A DNA stretch of 64,000 nucleotides from Variovorax boronicumulans (GCF_019352895.1 NZ_JAAAFX010000015.1:119640-183639), one strand, 5' to 3'; shown: positions 42,798 to 51,281, numbered from the stretch's first letter. Notes: generated by a model from the sequence alone, not told the origin. A program made the numbers and translations.

Positions 42798-43127
42798 TCA
42801 GTGCGCGCGGCCCAGCAGGTGGAAGCTGGCATCGTCCGACGCGGTCGATTGGCGCCCGCGGCCCCAGCCGACGGCGCTGCGGTAGCTGCCCATCAGCGCG
42901 GCGGTGGCGGGTTCGCGCTCCTCGGCGGTGGCTCGGCGGTCGGCGATGGGCGCGACGTACAGCGCGTCCTCGGGGCAGTAGAGCTCGCACATGAAGCAGG
43001 TCTGGCAGTCGTCCTGGCGCGCGATGCGCGGCGGGCCGCCGGCCACGGCTTCGAACACGTTGGTCGGGCAGGCGTTGACGCAGATGTTGCAGGCGGTGCA
43101 GCGCTCGGCGCTGATGAGCTCGATCAC
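42798..43127 (-). CDS. 2[4Fe-4S] ferredoxin, AprB-like
   Basis: A 109-residue protein with two cluster motifs, CTACNICVNACP near residues 9-20 and CQTCFMCELYCP near 41-52, and a hydrophilic C-terminal tail of 45 residues. The start is a GTG at 43127 with GGAGG six bases upstream, and it overlaps the TGA of the flavoprotein gene. It would pass electrons to or from that flavoprotein, as AprB does for AprA. True AprB is longer and has a distinct tail, so this is an analogue rather than APS reductase proper. Confidence 0.86.
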   Translation of the reverse strand: MIELISAERCTACNICVNACPTNVFEAVAGGPPRIARQDDCQTCFMCELYCPEDALYVAPIADRRATAEEREPATAALMGSYRSAVGWGRGRQSTASDDASFHLLGRAH

Positions 43128-44761
43128 GCCGTCACCTCCGACGCGGATTCGGCATGCACCGCCTGCCGCTGCACCCACACCTCGTCGAGCCCGCCGCTGA
43201 GCAGCCGGTGCTGCTGTGACGGGTCGAGCGCGCCGTGCTCGCGCCGCCGGTGCATGCCGCGGGTTTCGGTGCGCTGCAGCGCGCTGCGGTACATCCAGCG
43301 CGCCGTGGCGAGCATGGCCGCGGCTTCGCGGGCGCGCACCGCGTCGGCGGCGGTGGGCGCCGGTGCGCTGGTACGCAGCTGCGCCCACAGCGCATCGAGC
43401 CGCGCCAGCGAAGCGTCGAGCACCTCGCCCTGGCGGAACCAGTTGCGTTCGTAGGGAAAGACTTCGTCCTGCACGGCGCGCACCACGGCGTTGCTGTCGA
43501 AGGGCATTGCGCCGCGCGTGTTCAGCGCCACGCCGCCCGCGCGCAGGGCCAGGCGTTGGGCGCCCGCGCTGCGTGCGTCCTTGCCGAAGGCGGCCGCACC
43601 CGCGCCGGCCCAGAAGCCCGAGGACAGCGCCCAGGCCGCGTTGTGGCTGCCGCCGCCGGTGAAACCGCCGCAGATCAGCTCGCGCGTGGCCGCATCGCCC
43701 GCGGCGTAGAGGCCGGGCACCGAGGTGGCGCAGCTGTCGTCGACCAGGTTGAGCCCGCCGGTGCCGCGCACCGTGCCTTCGAGCCGCAGCGTCACGGGGA
43801 AGTGCTGGGTGAAGGGGTCGATGCCCTGGCGGTCGAAGGAGACGAAGAAGTTGGGTTGCGCGGTGCGCATCCAGGCGCGGATCTGCGCGTCGGCGCGGTC
43901 GATGCAGGCGAACACCGGCTGCGTCTGCAGGGTCTGCGCGATGATGCTGCGCCCGCGCGAGGAGCCTGCCCCTTCGACGGGTTGGCCGTCGCGGTCGTAG
44001 AAGGTGGCCCAGTTGTAGAACAGCGACTTGGTGACCGACGAAAAGGCCGGCCCCAGGCCGTAGGCGTTGGAGAACTCCATGCCCGACAGCGAGGCGCCGA
44101 CCTCGGCCGCCATCAGCTGGCCGTCGCCGGTCAGCACGTTGCAGCCCAGCGCCTTGCTCAGGAAGGCGCAGCCGCCGGTGGCGATCACCACCGCGCCGGC
44201 ACGCACCACCCAGGTCTCGCCGCTCTGGCGGTTGACGCCGGTGGCGCCGCAGACCGTGCCGTGCTCGTCGACCAGCAGCTCCAGCGCGGGGCTGTGGTCG
44301 AGGATGCGCGCGCCGGATGCCTTGACCCGCTTGCGCATCAGCCGCATGTATTCGGGGCCCTGCAGCGAGTTGCAGCGCAGCTGGCCTTCGTCGTCGGTGG
44401 GGAAGGGGTAGCCCCATTCCTTGAGCCGCTCGACGTTGTCCCAGGTCTGGGCCAGCACGCGGTCCATCCAGGCGTGCTCGGCCAGGTGGCCGCCCATGGC
44501 GAAGCGCGCGGCCTTGGCGTCGGCGCGCGCCGTGCCCTCGGGCGAGACGTGCCACAGGCCCGTGCCCGAGGGCGCGGTGGCGCCCGAGGTGCCGCAGAAG
44601 CCCTTGTCGGCGAGCACCACGCGCGCGCCCTGCGCCGCAGCGCTCACCGCGGCCCAGGTACCGGCCGGGCCCCCGCCGATGACGAGCACGTCGGCCTCGT
44701 GGCGGCGCTGGCCGTCGTTGGTCGAAAGTGCCGAGTGCTGGAGGAAATCGCGTGCGCCCAT
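43124..44761 (-). CDS. FAD-dependent oxidoreductase, AprA/fumarate-reductase-like flavoprotein
   Basis: A 545-residue protein with an FAD-binding motif VLVIGGGPAGTWAAVSAAAQ near residues 25-45, an internal GAVVIATGGCAFLS and C-terminal GLYAAGDAATRELICGGFTGGG. The layout matches the succinate dehydrogenase/aspartate oxidase/AprA flavoprotein family; the last 110 residues are helical. The closest functional analogy is the alpha subunit of adenylylsulfate reductase, given the coupled two-cluster ferredoxin, but the reaction is unknown. GTGA overlap with the ferredoxin shows tight coupling. Confidence 0.85.
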   Translation of the reverse strand: MGARDFLQHSALSTNDGQRRHEADVLVIGGGPAGTWAAVSAAAQGARVVLADKGFCGTSGATAPSGTGLWHVSPEGTARADAKAARFAMGGHLAEHAWMDRVLAQTWDNVERLKEWGYPFPTDDEGQLRCNSLQGPEYMRLMRKRVKASGARILDHSPALELLVDEHGTVCGATGVNRQSGETWVVRAGAVVIATGGCAFLSKALGCNVLTGDGQLMAAEVGASLSGMEFSNAYGLGPAFSSVTKSLFYNWATFYDRDGQPVEGAGSSRGRSIIAQTLQTQPVFACIDRADAQIRAWMRTAQPNFFVSFDRQGIDPFTQHFPVTLRLEGTVRGTGGLNLVDDSCATSVPGLYAAGDAATRELICGGFTGGGSHNAAWALSSGFWAGAGAAAFGKDARSAGAQRLALRAGGVALNTRGAMPFDSNAVVRAVQDEVFPYERNWFRQGEVLDASLARLDALWAQLRTSAPAPTAADAVRAREAAAMLATARWMYRSALQRTETRGMHRRREHGALDPSQQHRLLSGGLDEVWVQRQAVHAESASEVTA

Positions 44762-44861
44762 GGGGAAGATCGCCTGTATGTCGTGAGACAGCGACCCTAC
44801 CCAGCGCCGCGATGGCGGCCAAGGAAGTTTTCCGAGGATCGATATGCGCGGATCGGCGGGC

Positions 44862-46172
44862 TCAGGCCCGAACGTGCGCGGAGGTGGGGCCGAACGACGT
44901 CAGCTTCACCGGCAGCCCGGCCAGCGATTGCACGCGTTCGATCCATTGCGCGGGCGTGGACACGGGCACGGCGTCGTATGTGGGCTCGGCACGCAGCAGC
45001 CGCTGGGTCAGCGCGGCCTGCGCATCGAGGTCGGGCACGGGCGAGCAGGGCAGGGCGCGCACCGGGTCGGGCTCGCCATCGATCCGGTAGGCCTCGCACC
45101 ACCGCAGCGGATGGGCTGCATCGATCGCATCGAGGTGGCTTGCGACCAGGCCGTCGAGCCGGCCGACGGCCTGCAGCGCATACGCCCACAGCAGCGCATC
45201 GGGATGGCCGCGGCGGAAGCGGCCCTGCCAGCCGGTGTCGGCGTTGTGCGGCTCGGGCAGGCGGTCGAGCGCGGCATCGGCCGTAGGCAGCGGGCCGGCG
45301 CCATGGCGCGTGAGGTGGCTGCGCAGCACGCCCAGGTGCTCGACGCGCGCGGCGATGCCGGCGTCGCCCAGCACATCCTCCACCGCCTGCGTCGAGACCG
45401 TGCTCCAGGTGGTGTGCGGATGGAAGCCGCGCGCTTCGTCGAGCAGCACGCCCTGCGCGCCCTCGAACACCACGCAGCCCGGCCGGGCGAGCCGCGCGGC
45501 CACCGCGTCGACCGAGGCCGGCGGTGCGCGTTCGAGGCAGGGCTGCACCGCGGCCAGCCAGCGCCGCGCCACCTGCGGGCTCGCCAACAGCGCGAACTCC
45601 TGGGCCCATGCGGCGTGTGGCGGCGCGTGCGATGCGAATTCGTCGTGCAGCGCGCGGCGGATGGCTTCGAGCGTTTCGAGTGCGCGCGCCGGATGCCGCA
45701 GGTCGCCATAGCGCAGCACGGTGTCGGGCTGCGCCAGCGCCTGGCGCACCGTCTCGCCGACGCCCACGCCGCAGCTGCCATGCGCCTGCGCGCCGCGCGC
45801 CCATTCGCGCAGCCGGCCCGCGGCCTGGTGGAAGGGCGTGGTGACGCGGCAGCGCGCGTCGATCTGCAGGCGCGCGAAGGCATCGTGCACGCCGGCTTTT
45901 TCCAGCGCCGCGTGCTCCATCAGCAGCCCGGTCGGATGCACGATCACCGGGCTTGCGAGCAACGTGGCCGTGCCGGGCACGAAGCTGCCGGCGCCGAACT
46001 GCGAGAAGGTGTGGTGCCGGCCGTCGGCCAGCACCACGTTGTGGCCGGCCTGCGCGCCGCCGTTGAAGCGCACGACGGTGTGGGCGGCCTCGGTGCGGCA
46101 GAGGTGGTCGGTGAACAGGCCCTTGCCGCAGTCGCCGAAGCCCAGGCCCAGCAGCGAGACGTAGCGCGTCAC
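44862..46172 (-). CDS. Adenylosuccinate-synthetase paralogue (PurA-like), role unknown
   Basis: A 436-residue protein spanning the full PurA fold. The P-loop-like GFGDCGKGLFTD (residues 11-22) keeps the catalytic Asp14 and Lys17, but PurA's GDEGKGK is altered. RFNGGAQAGHNVV keeps catalytic His44. FEGAQGVLLDEARGFHP matches PurA's FEGAQGxLLD. The aspartate loop reads GRFRRGHPD, and the guanine-binding TKLD reads SHLD. This is not housekeeping PurA. It starts with GTG 13 bases after a vWA gene and belongs to a unit with that gene and a pseudokinase. It may make or sense a purine-like nucleotide; that is inference. Confidence 0.78.
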   Translation of the reverse strand: MTRYVSLLGLGFGDCGKGLFTDHLCRTEAAHTVVRFNGGAQAGHNVVLADGRHHTFSQFGAGSFVPGTATLLASPVIVHPTGLLMEHAALEKAGVHDAFARLQIDARCRVTTPFHQAAGRLREWARGAQAHGSCGVGVGETVRQALAQPDTVLRYGDLRHPARALETLEAIRRALHDEFASHAPPHAAWAQEFALLASPQVARRWLAAVQPCLERAPPASVDAVAARLARPGCVVFEGAQGVLLDEARGFHPHTTWSTVSTQAVEDVLGDAGIAARVEHLGVLRSHLTRHGAGPLPTADAALDRLPEPHNADTGWQGRFRRGHPDALLWAYALQAVGRLDGLVASHLDAIDAAHPLRWCEAYRIDGEPDPVRALPCSPVPDLDAQAALTQRLLRAEPTYDAVPVSTPAQWIERVQSLAGLPVKLTSFGPTSAHVRA

Positions 46173-46185
46173 CGTCGCAGGGTCT

Positions 46186-47163
46186 TCATCCGACCAGCTT
46201 CTTCCACCACGAGCCGAGGGCGGTGGTCGCGGTCGCCGCGGTGGGTCGCGCGCGCCGGGGCGCGTTCGGGTCCAGCAGCTCGGCATAGGCCTCGAGCGCA
46301 TGCGCGACCGTGGCGATGCGTTCCTTGGGTGTGCCGTGCGCGGCCATCACCTGCGTGAGCCCCTGGAGGCCCGTCACGGCGTGCTCGGTCAGCGCCACGA
46401 TGCCCGCGGCCACGGCGCAGGCGTCTTCCGGCGCGTCCATGCAGATCACATGGTCGCCCAGCAGTTCGCGCCAGCGGCCCTCGCACCGGCGGCGGCGCTG
46501 CGCGTCGGGGATCAGGAAGAACAGGTGGTAGGTCTCGGCCGCGGCCGCGATCACTTCCTCGATCGGGATGTCCTCGTCGAGCTTGTCGCCGATCAGCGCC
46601 TCGATCTGGTGGCGAGAGACGGCGTTGTAGGGCAGTTCGTCGCCGGTCATGAACAGGTAGCCACGCTTCTTGCGCTGGGCCCAGGCGTCGCTGTCGGTGT
46701 GCTGGGCGAGCACGTAGAAGGCCAGCTCGTAGCTCTCCTCGCCGCTGCCGCCACCGCCGCCTTCGAGGTAGCTCGAGGTGAGCCACTGGTCCATGAGTTC
46801 GGCGGTCGATTCGAACTGGCCGACCTGCAGCGGGGCCGAGTCCGACACCGCGTCGCCGATGGCCATGAACATCAGCTGCGGGTCGGCGACGCCGCAGTCG
46901 GTCAGGAGCTTCATGAAGGTCGGCAGCTCCTGGCGCGCGAGCAGCTGCGGGATGTCGCCCATCGAGCCTGTGACGTCGAGTGCGAACACCACCGGCAGCG
47001 AGTTCGGATGGTCGGCGTTGTCGCGCGATTCGCGCACCTTGAGGCCGCGCGGGTTCATCAGCGTGTGCACGCCGCGCTGGGTGAAGACCTCCTGGCCGGG
47101 TTGCGCGGCACGGTCGGCGAGCAGCGCGGCATGGGCCGCGTGCGAGTAGTTGCCATAGCCCAT
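46186..47163 (-). CDS. vWA-domain protein of the pseudokinase/PurA-like triad
   Basis: A 325-residue protein starting MGYGNYSHAAHAALLADRAA, followed by a conserved-looking MNPRGLKVRESRDNADHPNS. The MIDAS is DVTGSM at residues 63-68, and later LFMTGDELPYN carries another metal-site residue. A helical C-terminal tail ends GSWWKKLVG. There is no signal peptide or membrane helix, so it is cytoplasmic. It resembles bacterial vWA proteins found in gene clusters with kinases and AAA+ or Ter proteins. AGGAGT precedes the ATG; gaps of 18 and 13 bases to its neighbours mark an operon. Confidence 0.82.
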   Translation of the reverse strand: MGYGNYSHAAHAALLADRAAQPGQEVFTQRGVHTLMNPRGLKVRESRDNADHPNSLPVVFALDVTGSMGDIPQLLARQELPTFMKLLTDCGVADPQLMFMAIGDAVSDSAPLQVGQFESTAELMDQWLTSSYLEGGGGGSGEESYELAFYVLAQHTDSDAWAQRKKRGYLFMTGDELPYNAVSRHQIEALIGDKLDEDIPIEEVIAAAAETYHLFFLIPDAQRRRRCEGRWRELLGDHVICMDAPEDACAVAAGIVALTEHAVTGLQGLTQVMAAHGTPKERIATVAHALEAYAELLDPNAPRRARPTAATATTALGSWWKKLVG

Positions 47164-47181
47164 CTCGTTGACTCCTGGGGT

Positions 47182-48150
47182 TCACGCGCCGTGCGGCGCG
47201 GGGTTGAAAGGGATGAATCGGGGGGCGCCGAAGGAAGCCAGCGCGGCCTCGGTCAGCGCGGTCTGGAGGGCGGCCGCGTCCAGGGTCGTGCCGTCTTCGC
47301 TGCAACGGCGCAGCAGCTCGGCGAGCGGCGCGGGCGTGTGCGCGCCCAGGCCGGGCGTGCCGCCATCGCGGCTGCCGTGCAGCACCGCGCGGATCGCCCA
47401 GGCCGACTGCCGCAGGTCGTGCGCCACCGCATCGGCCAACGCCCGGCCTTCGGCCTGCCGCGCTTCGCGCCAGCCGACCAGCAGCACGCCGTGGTCGTGC
47501 GGATGCACGAGCGCGTGCGCGGGTGTCAGGTCGCGATGGGTCCAGCCGTGGGAATGCACGAAGCCCAGCAACTCGAGCATGCGGCGCCACAGCCAGACGG
47601 CATGGCGCGCATCGATGCCCTCGGGCTGGGCCTGCGCCACGGCCGCCAGGCTGCCCCAATGGCCGGGCGGGTGGCGCAGCAGCAGCGCGTCGTGCGAGCC
47701 GCCGGCGGCCGTGGTGGCCGCGCCCACGCCGATGGGCTGCGGCAGGCGGCGCGTGAAGTAGGCGGCGCCCGGGCCCTGCAGCTTCTGCAGCGCGCGCAGC
47801 ACGTCGAACTCCTGGCGCAGCGCGTCGGCATGGCCGGCCACATGCGCGAGCTTCACGGTGACGCGCTCGGGCGCGGCGCCCAGGCGCTGGGCCAGCAGCA
47901 CCTCATGGTGCAGGCCGTGGCCCAGCGGCACCAGCACGCGGTAGCGCGCATCCCGCCACTGGAAGATCTGGCCGTCCGCCGCGTGCGATTGCGCGCGCAG
48001 CCAGGCGGCACGGAAGTCGGCGCGCTGGATGATCTCCTCGCCGCGCATGACGGTGGCACCGCAGTACGGGCATTGCACGGTGCGCCAGCGTGCCGCACGG
48101 GGCAGCGGTGCGGCGCATTGCGGGCAGACGAGGGCCGTGAGGGTCAGCAT
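47182..48150 (-). CDS. Zinc-ribbon pseudokinase (protein-kinase-like)
   Basis: A 322-residue protein. A zinc ribbon with Cys9, Cys12, Cys27 and Cys30 opens the chain (CPQC and CPYC). The kinase-like domain begins near residue 70: loop LGHGLHHEV, the VAIK-type Lys100 in VTVKLA, helix-C Glu114, and THRDLTP with Asp207. Two metal-binding residues are missing: the catalytic-loop Asn is His212, and the DFG Asp is Gly226 (LLVGWREA). It is probably a pseudokinase or an atypical kinase. It heads the triad with the vWA and PurA-like genes. ATG 48150 is chosen; 48162 is an alternative. Confidence 0.78.
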   Translation of the reverse strand: MLTLTALVCPQCAAPLPRAARWRTVQCPYCGATVMRGEEIIQRADFRAAWLRAQSHAADGQIFQWRDARYRVLVPLGHGLHHEVLLAQRLGAAPERVTVKLAHVAGHADALRQEFDVLRALQKLQGPGAAYFTRRLPQPIGVGAATTAAGGSHDALLLRHPPGHWGSLAAVAQAQPEGIDARHAVWLWRRMLELLGFVHSHGWTHRDLTPAHALVHPHDHGVLLVGWREARQAEGRALADAVAHDLRQSAWAIRAVLHGSRDGGTPGLGAHTPAPLAELLRRCSEDGTTLDAAALQTALTEAALASFGAPRFIPFNPAPHGA

Positions 48151-48186
48151 CGGGCCAAGCATACTTGGCCGGCACGGTGCCGAGTG

Positions 48187-49101
48187 TCAGCCGACGTCCA
48201 GCTTGTCTACCTGCGCATAGTGCTCGCACAGCGCCTCGACCAGCGCCTTGGCGTAGGTCGGCAGGCTGGCGCGCTCGCGCACCAGCAGGTAGCGCTCGCG
48301 CACGCACCAGTCGTCGCTGAGTTCGATCAGCGCGAGCTGCATGCCCTGCTGGTTGCGGCGCGCGGCCGATTCGGGCACCACGCCGATGCCCACGCCGCTG
48401 CCGATCATGCGGCACATGGCGTCGAAGCTGCCCAGCTGGATGCGCAGCTTCTGGCGCCGGCCCAGGTGCTCGGTGATCTGCGTCAGGAAGGCCTGCAGCG
48501 TGCTGCCCTGCGCCATGCCCACCGCGTCTTCGTCCAGCGTCTCGGCGAAGGCGATGCGCTTGCGCCTGGCGAAGCGATGCTGGCGTGAGGTGACGAGCAC
48601 CAGCCGGTCGGTGCTGAAGTGGATCGCCTCCAGGCCCAGCGTGTCGACGTTGCCCGCGACGATGCCGATGTCGGCCCGGCCCTCGAGCACACCGCGCGGG
48701 ATCTGAGCGTTCGGTTTCTCCTGAAGGTCGACGTTGATGCGCGGATGCGCCGCCAGGAAGGCCGGCAGCAGTTCGGGCAGGAAGTCGGTCACGGCCGTGG
48801 TGTTGGCGAACACCCGCAGGTGGCCGCGCAGCCCGCCGCCGTAGGCCAGCAGTTCGTCGCGCAGCCGGTCCGTCTGGTGCAGCACCAGTCGGGCGTGGTG
48901 CAGGAAGGCCTCGCCCTGCGGCAGCAGGCGCACGCCGCGCGCCTCGCGCGTCAGCAGCTGCAACCCAGCCTGGGTTTCCAACGCCTTGATGCGCGCGCTG
49001 GCCGCGGCCAGCGACAGGTGCTGGCGCTCGGCCGCACGCGTGAGGTTGCCCAGCTCGGCGGTGGCGACGAACAGGCGCAGGTCGGTCAGGTCGAATTGCA
49101 T
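48187..49101 (-). CDS. LysR-type regulator, probably of the itaconate operon
   Basis: A 304-residue protein with the LysR winged helix at residues 1-62 (LRLFVATAELGNLTRAAERQ, then LSLAAASARIKALETQAGLQ) and an effector domain containing GHLRVFANTTAVTDFLPELL and ADIGIVAGNVD. It is divergent from the ich-type operon with an 83-bp spacer. Pseudomonas aeruginosa and Yersinia have a LysR gene in the same place (RipR-type), so activation by itaconate or its CoA ester is a reasonable inference. Confidence 0.92.
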   Translation of the reverse strand: MQFDLTDLRLFVATAELGNLTRAAERQHLSLAAASARIKALETQAGLQLLTREARGVRLLPQGEAFLHHARLVLHQTDRLRDELLAYGGGLRGHLRVFANTTAVTDFLPELLPAFLAAHPRINVDLQEKPNAQIPRGVLEGRADIGIVAGNVDTLGLEAIHFSTDRLVLVTSRQHRFARRKRIAFAETLDEDAVGMAQGSTLQAFLTQITEHLGRRQKLRIQLGSFDAMCRMIGSGVGIGVVPESAARRNQQGMQLALIELSDDWCVRERYLLVRERASLPTYAKALVEALCEHYAQVDKLDVG

Positions 49102-49120
49102 GCGCCGATGCTAGCAAGGC

Positions 49121-49135
49121 TTCGCGGATTCCGAA
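49121..49135. promoter_or_regulatory. Candidate LysR-type binding site
   Basis: TTCGCGGATTCCGAA has dyad arms TTCG/CGAA and contains the T-N11-A core of LysR boxes. It sits in the short divergent spacer between the LysR gene and the itaconate operon. Confidence 0.45.
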
Positions 49136-49184
49136 GGCTCGGTTCCAAACTCGCAGATTGTGCGCAGGCGGCGCGGGCACGACC

Positions 49185-50090
49185 ATGGCGGCTCGCATGA
49201 ACAGTTCCACCTCTTCTCCTTCCTTCCTCGATGCCGACGGGCTCGCCGCGCTGCAGGCCTGGCAGGGCCGCAGCGAAACGCTGCACGACGAGATCACCGC
49301 CGCACCGCTGCGTGCCTTGTCCGCCACGCTCGACCGCGACGATGCCGCGCCCGAGACCGGCACACGCCTGCCCGAACTCTGGCACTGGCTCTACTTCCTG
49401 CCGCACCACCGCCAGTCCGAGATCGGTCCCGACGGCCATGCGCGGCGCGGCGGCTTCCTGCCGCCGGTGCCGCTGCCGCGCCGCATGTGGGCCGGCGGCC
49501 GGTTCGCATGGGAGGCAGCCAACCCGCTGCGCGTGGCCGATGCGGTGCGGCGCGTGTCGACCATCGGCTCGGTCACGCACAAGGCGGGCCGCAGCGGTGC
49601 GCTGGTCTTCGTGTGCGTTCGGCACGAAGTGCACAACGCCCACGGCCTCGCGCTCACCGAGGAGCACGACATCGTCTACCGCGCCGCCGCGGCCCCCGGC
49701 GAAGCCGCGCCCGCACCCACGCCGGCCCCGGCGGGCGCCGCCTTCAGCCGCACCGTCGTGCCCGACGACGTGCTCTTGTTCCGCTACTCGGCGCTGACCT
49801 TCAACGGCCACCGCATCCACTACGACCGCCGCTACGTGAGCGAGGTCGAGGGCTATCCGGGCCTGATCGTGCATGGCCCGCTGATCGCCACCTTGCTGGT
49901 CGACCTGCTGCGCCGCGAGCGGCCGGATGCGGTCCTCTCGCACTTCGAATTCCGCGCCGTGCGGCCCACCTTCGACACCGCGCCGTTCCGGCTGCACGGC
50001 CGTCCGGAGGCCGACGGCAAGACCTTCCACCTCTGGGGCGAGGACGCCGACGGCTGGCTCACGATGAGCGCGACCGCCACCCTGGCTTGA
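49185..50090 (+). CDS. ich: Itaconyl-CoA hydratase-like MaoC/HTD2 dehydratase (Ich)
   Basis: A 301-residue double-hotdog dehydratase. The C-terminal hotdog carries the active-site segment FRYSALTFNGHRIHYDRRYV followed by GYPGLIVHGPL, the hydratase-2 motif with His and Asp. The N-terminal half contains LWHWLYFLPHHRQSEIGPDG, seen in mesaconyl/itaconyl-CoA hydratases. In the itaconate pathway it would hydrate itaconyl-CoA to citramalyl-CoA. The function is supported by the ict and ccl homologues in the same operon. The start may be ATG 49185 or ATG 49197; neither has a strong ribosome-binding site. Confidence 0.82.
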   Translation: MAARMNSSTSSPSFLDADGLAALQAWQGRSETLHDEITAAPLRALSATLDRDDAAPETGTRLPELWHWLYFLPHHRQSEIGPDGHARRGGFLPPVPLPRRMWAGGRFAWEAANPLRVADAVRRVSTIGSVTHKAGRSGALVFVCVRHEVHNAHGLALTEEHDIVYRAAAAPGEAAPAPTPAPAGAAFSRTVVPDDVLLFRYSALTFNGHRIHYDRRYVSEVEGYPGLIVHGPLIATLLVDLLRRERPDAVLSHFEFRAVRPTFDTAPFRLHGRPEADGKTFHLWGEDADGWLTMSATATLA

Positions 50091-50100
50091 GAAAGACAGC

Positions 50101-51270
50101 ATGAAGACCGAGATCCCCACCCCCGACGACCACCAGGCGATGCGCGAGGCCCTGCGCGCGCTGTGCGGCGGCTTCGACGCCACCTACTGGCAGCAGGTCG
50201 ACCATGCGCGCGGCTACCCCGAAGCCTTCGTGAACGCGCTGACCGAGGCCGGCTGGCTGGCCGCGCTGATCCCCACCGAGTACGGCGGCTCGGGCCTGGG
50301 CCTGACCGAGGCCTCGGTGATCATGGAGGAGATCAACTTCTCCGGCGGCAACGCAGGCTCCTGCCACGGCCAGATGTACAACATGGGCACGCTGCTGCGC
50401 CATGGCAGCGAGGCGCAGAAGCGCCAGTACCTGCCGCGGATCGCGAGCGGCGCGCTGCGGCTGCAGTCGATGGCCGTGACCGAGCCCAGCACCGGCACCG
50501 ACACCACGCAGCTCAAGACCACGGCCGTGAAGAAGGGCGACCGCTATGTCGTCAACGGCCAGAAGGTCTGGATCTCGCGCATCCAGCACTCCGACCTGAT
50601 GATCCTGCTGGCCCGCACCACGCCGCTGGCCGAGGTGAAAAGGAAGTCCGAGGGCATGTCGATCTTCATCGTGGACCTGAAGAGCGCGATCGGCCACGGC
50701 ATGACGGTGCGACCCATCCTGAACATGGTCAACCACGAGACCAACGAGGTGTTCTTCGACAACCTCGAGATCCCGGCGGAGAACCTGATCGGCGAGGAGG
50801 GCCAGGGTTTCAAGTACATCCTCGACGGGCTCAACGCCGAGCGCACGCTGATCGCGGCCGAGTGCATCGGCGACGCCTACTGGTTCATCGACAAGGCGCG
50901 CCGCTATGCGAGCGAGCGCCAGGTCTTCGGCCGCCCGATCGGCCAGAACCAGGGCATCCAGTTCCCGATCGCGGCCGACTACATCGAGACCGAGGCCGCC
51001 AACCTGATGCGCTTCAAGGCCTGCGCGCTGTTCGACGCGGGCCGGCCCTGCGGCGCCGAGGCCAACATGGCCAAGTACCTGGCGGCCAAGGCCAGCTGGG
51101 AGGCGGCCAACACCTGCCTGCAGACGCACGGCGGCTTCGGCTTCGCCTGCGAATACGACGTGGAGCGCAAGTTCCGCGAGACCCGGCTCTACCAGGTGGC
51201 GCCGATCTCGACCAACCTGATCCATTCCTACGTGGCCGAGCACCTGCTCGGGCTGCCACGTTCGTTCTGA
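50101..51270 (+). CDS. Acyl-CoA dehydrogenase of the itaconate-type operon
   Basis: A 389-residue flavoprotein with MAVTEPSTGTDTTQLKT near 122-140, GQKVWISR and ERQVFGRPIGQNQGIQFPIA. LNAERTLIAAE places a Glu at the helix-G catalytic position. The gene sits in the same slot as the acyl-CoA dehydrogenase of the P. aeruginosa PA0878-PA0886 cluster, whose role in itaconate use is not firmly known. The 10-base gap to ich and 11-base gap to ict show a single operon. Electrons would go to ETF. Confidence 0.9.
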   Translation: MKTEIPTPDDHQAMREALRALCGGFDATYWQQVDHARGYPEAFVNALTEAGWLAALIPTEYGGSGLGLTEASVIMEEINFSGGNAGSCHGQMYNMGTLLRHGSEAQKRQYLPRIASGALRLQSMAVTEPSTGTDTTQLKTTAVKKGDRYVVNGQKVWISRIQHSDLMILLARTTPLAEVKRKSEGMSIFIVDLKSAIGHGMTVRPILNMVNHETNEVFFDNLEIPAENLIGEEGQGFKYILDGLNAERTLIAAECIGDAYWFIDKARRYASERQVFGRPIGQNQGIQFPIAADYIETEAANLMRFKACALFDAGRPCGAEANMAKYLAAKASWEAANTCLQTHGGFGFACEYDVERKFRETRLYQVAPISTNLIHSYVAEHLLGLPRSF

Positions 51271-51281
51271 CGGAGGCCGCC

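Noticed and set aside
43124..44761. Calling the flavoprotein and ferredoxin true APS reductase (aprAB)
   Set aside because: The ferredoxin is shorter than AprB, no sat, qmo or dsr genes adjoin, and the active-site residues of AprA could not be confirmed by eye.
44862..46172. Idea that the PurA-like gene is a phage PurZ (2-aminoadenine) enzyme
   Set aside because: There are no phage genes, no DNA polymerase or dATP hydrolase partners, and the neighbours are vWA and pseudokinase genes.
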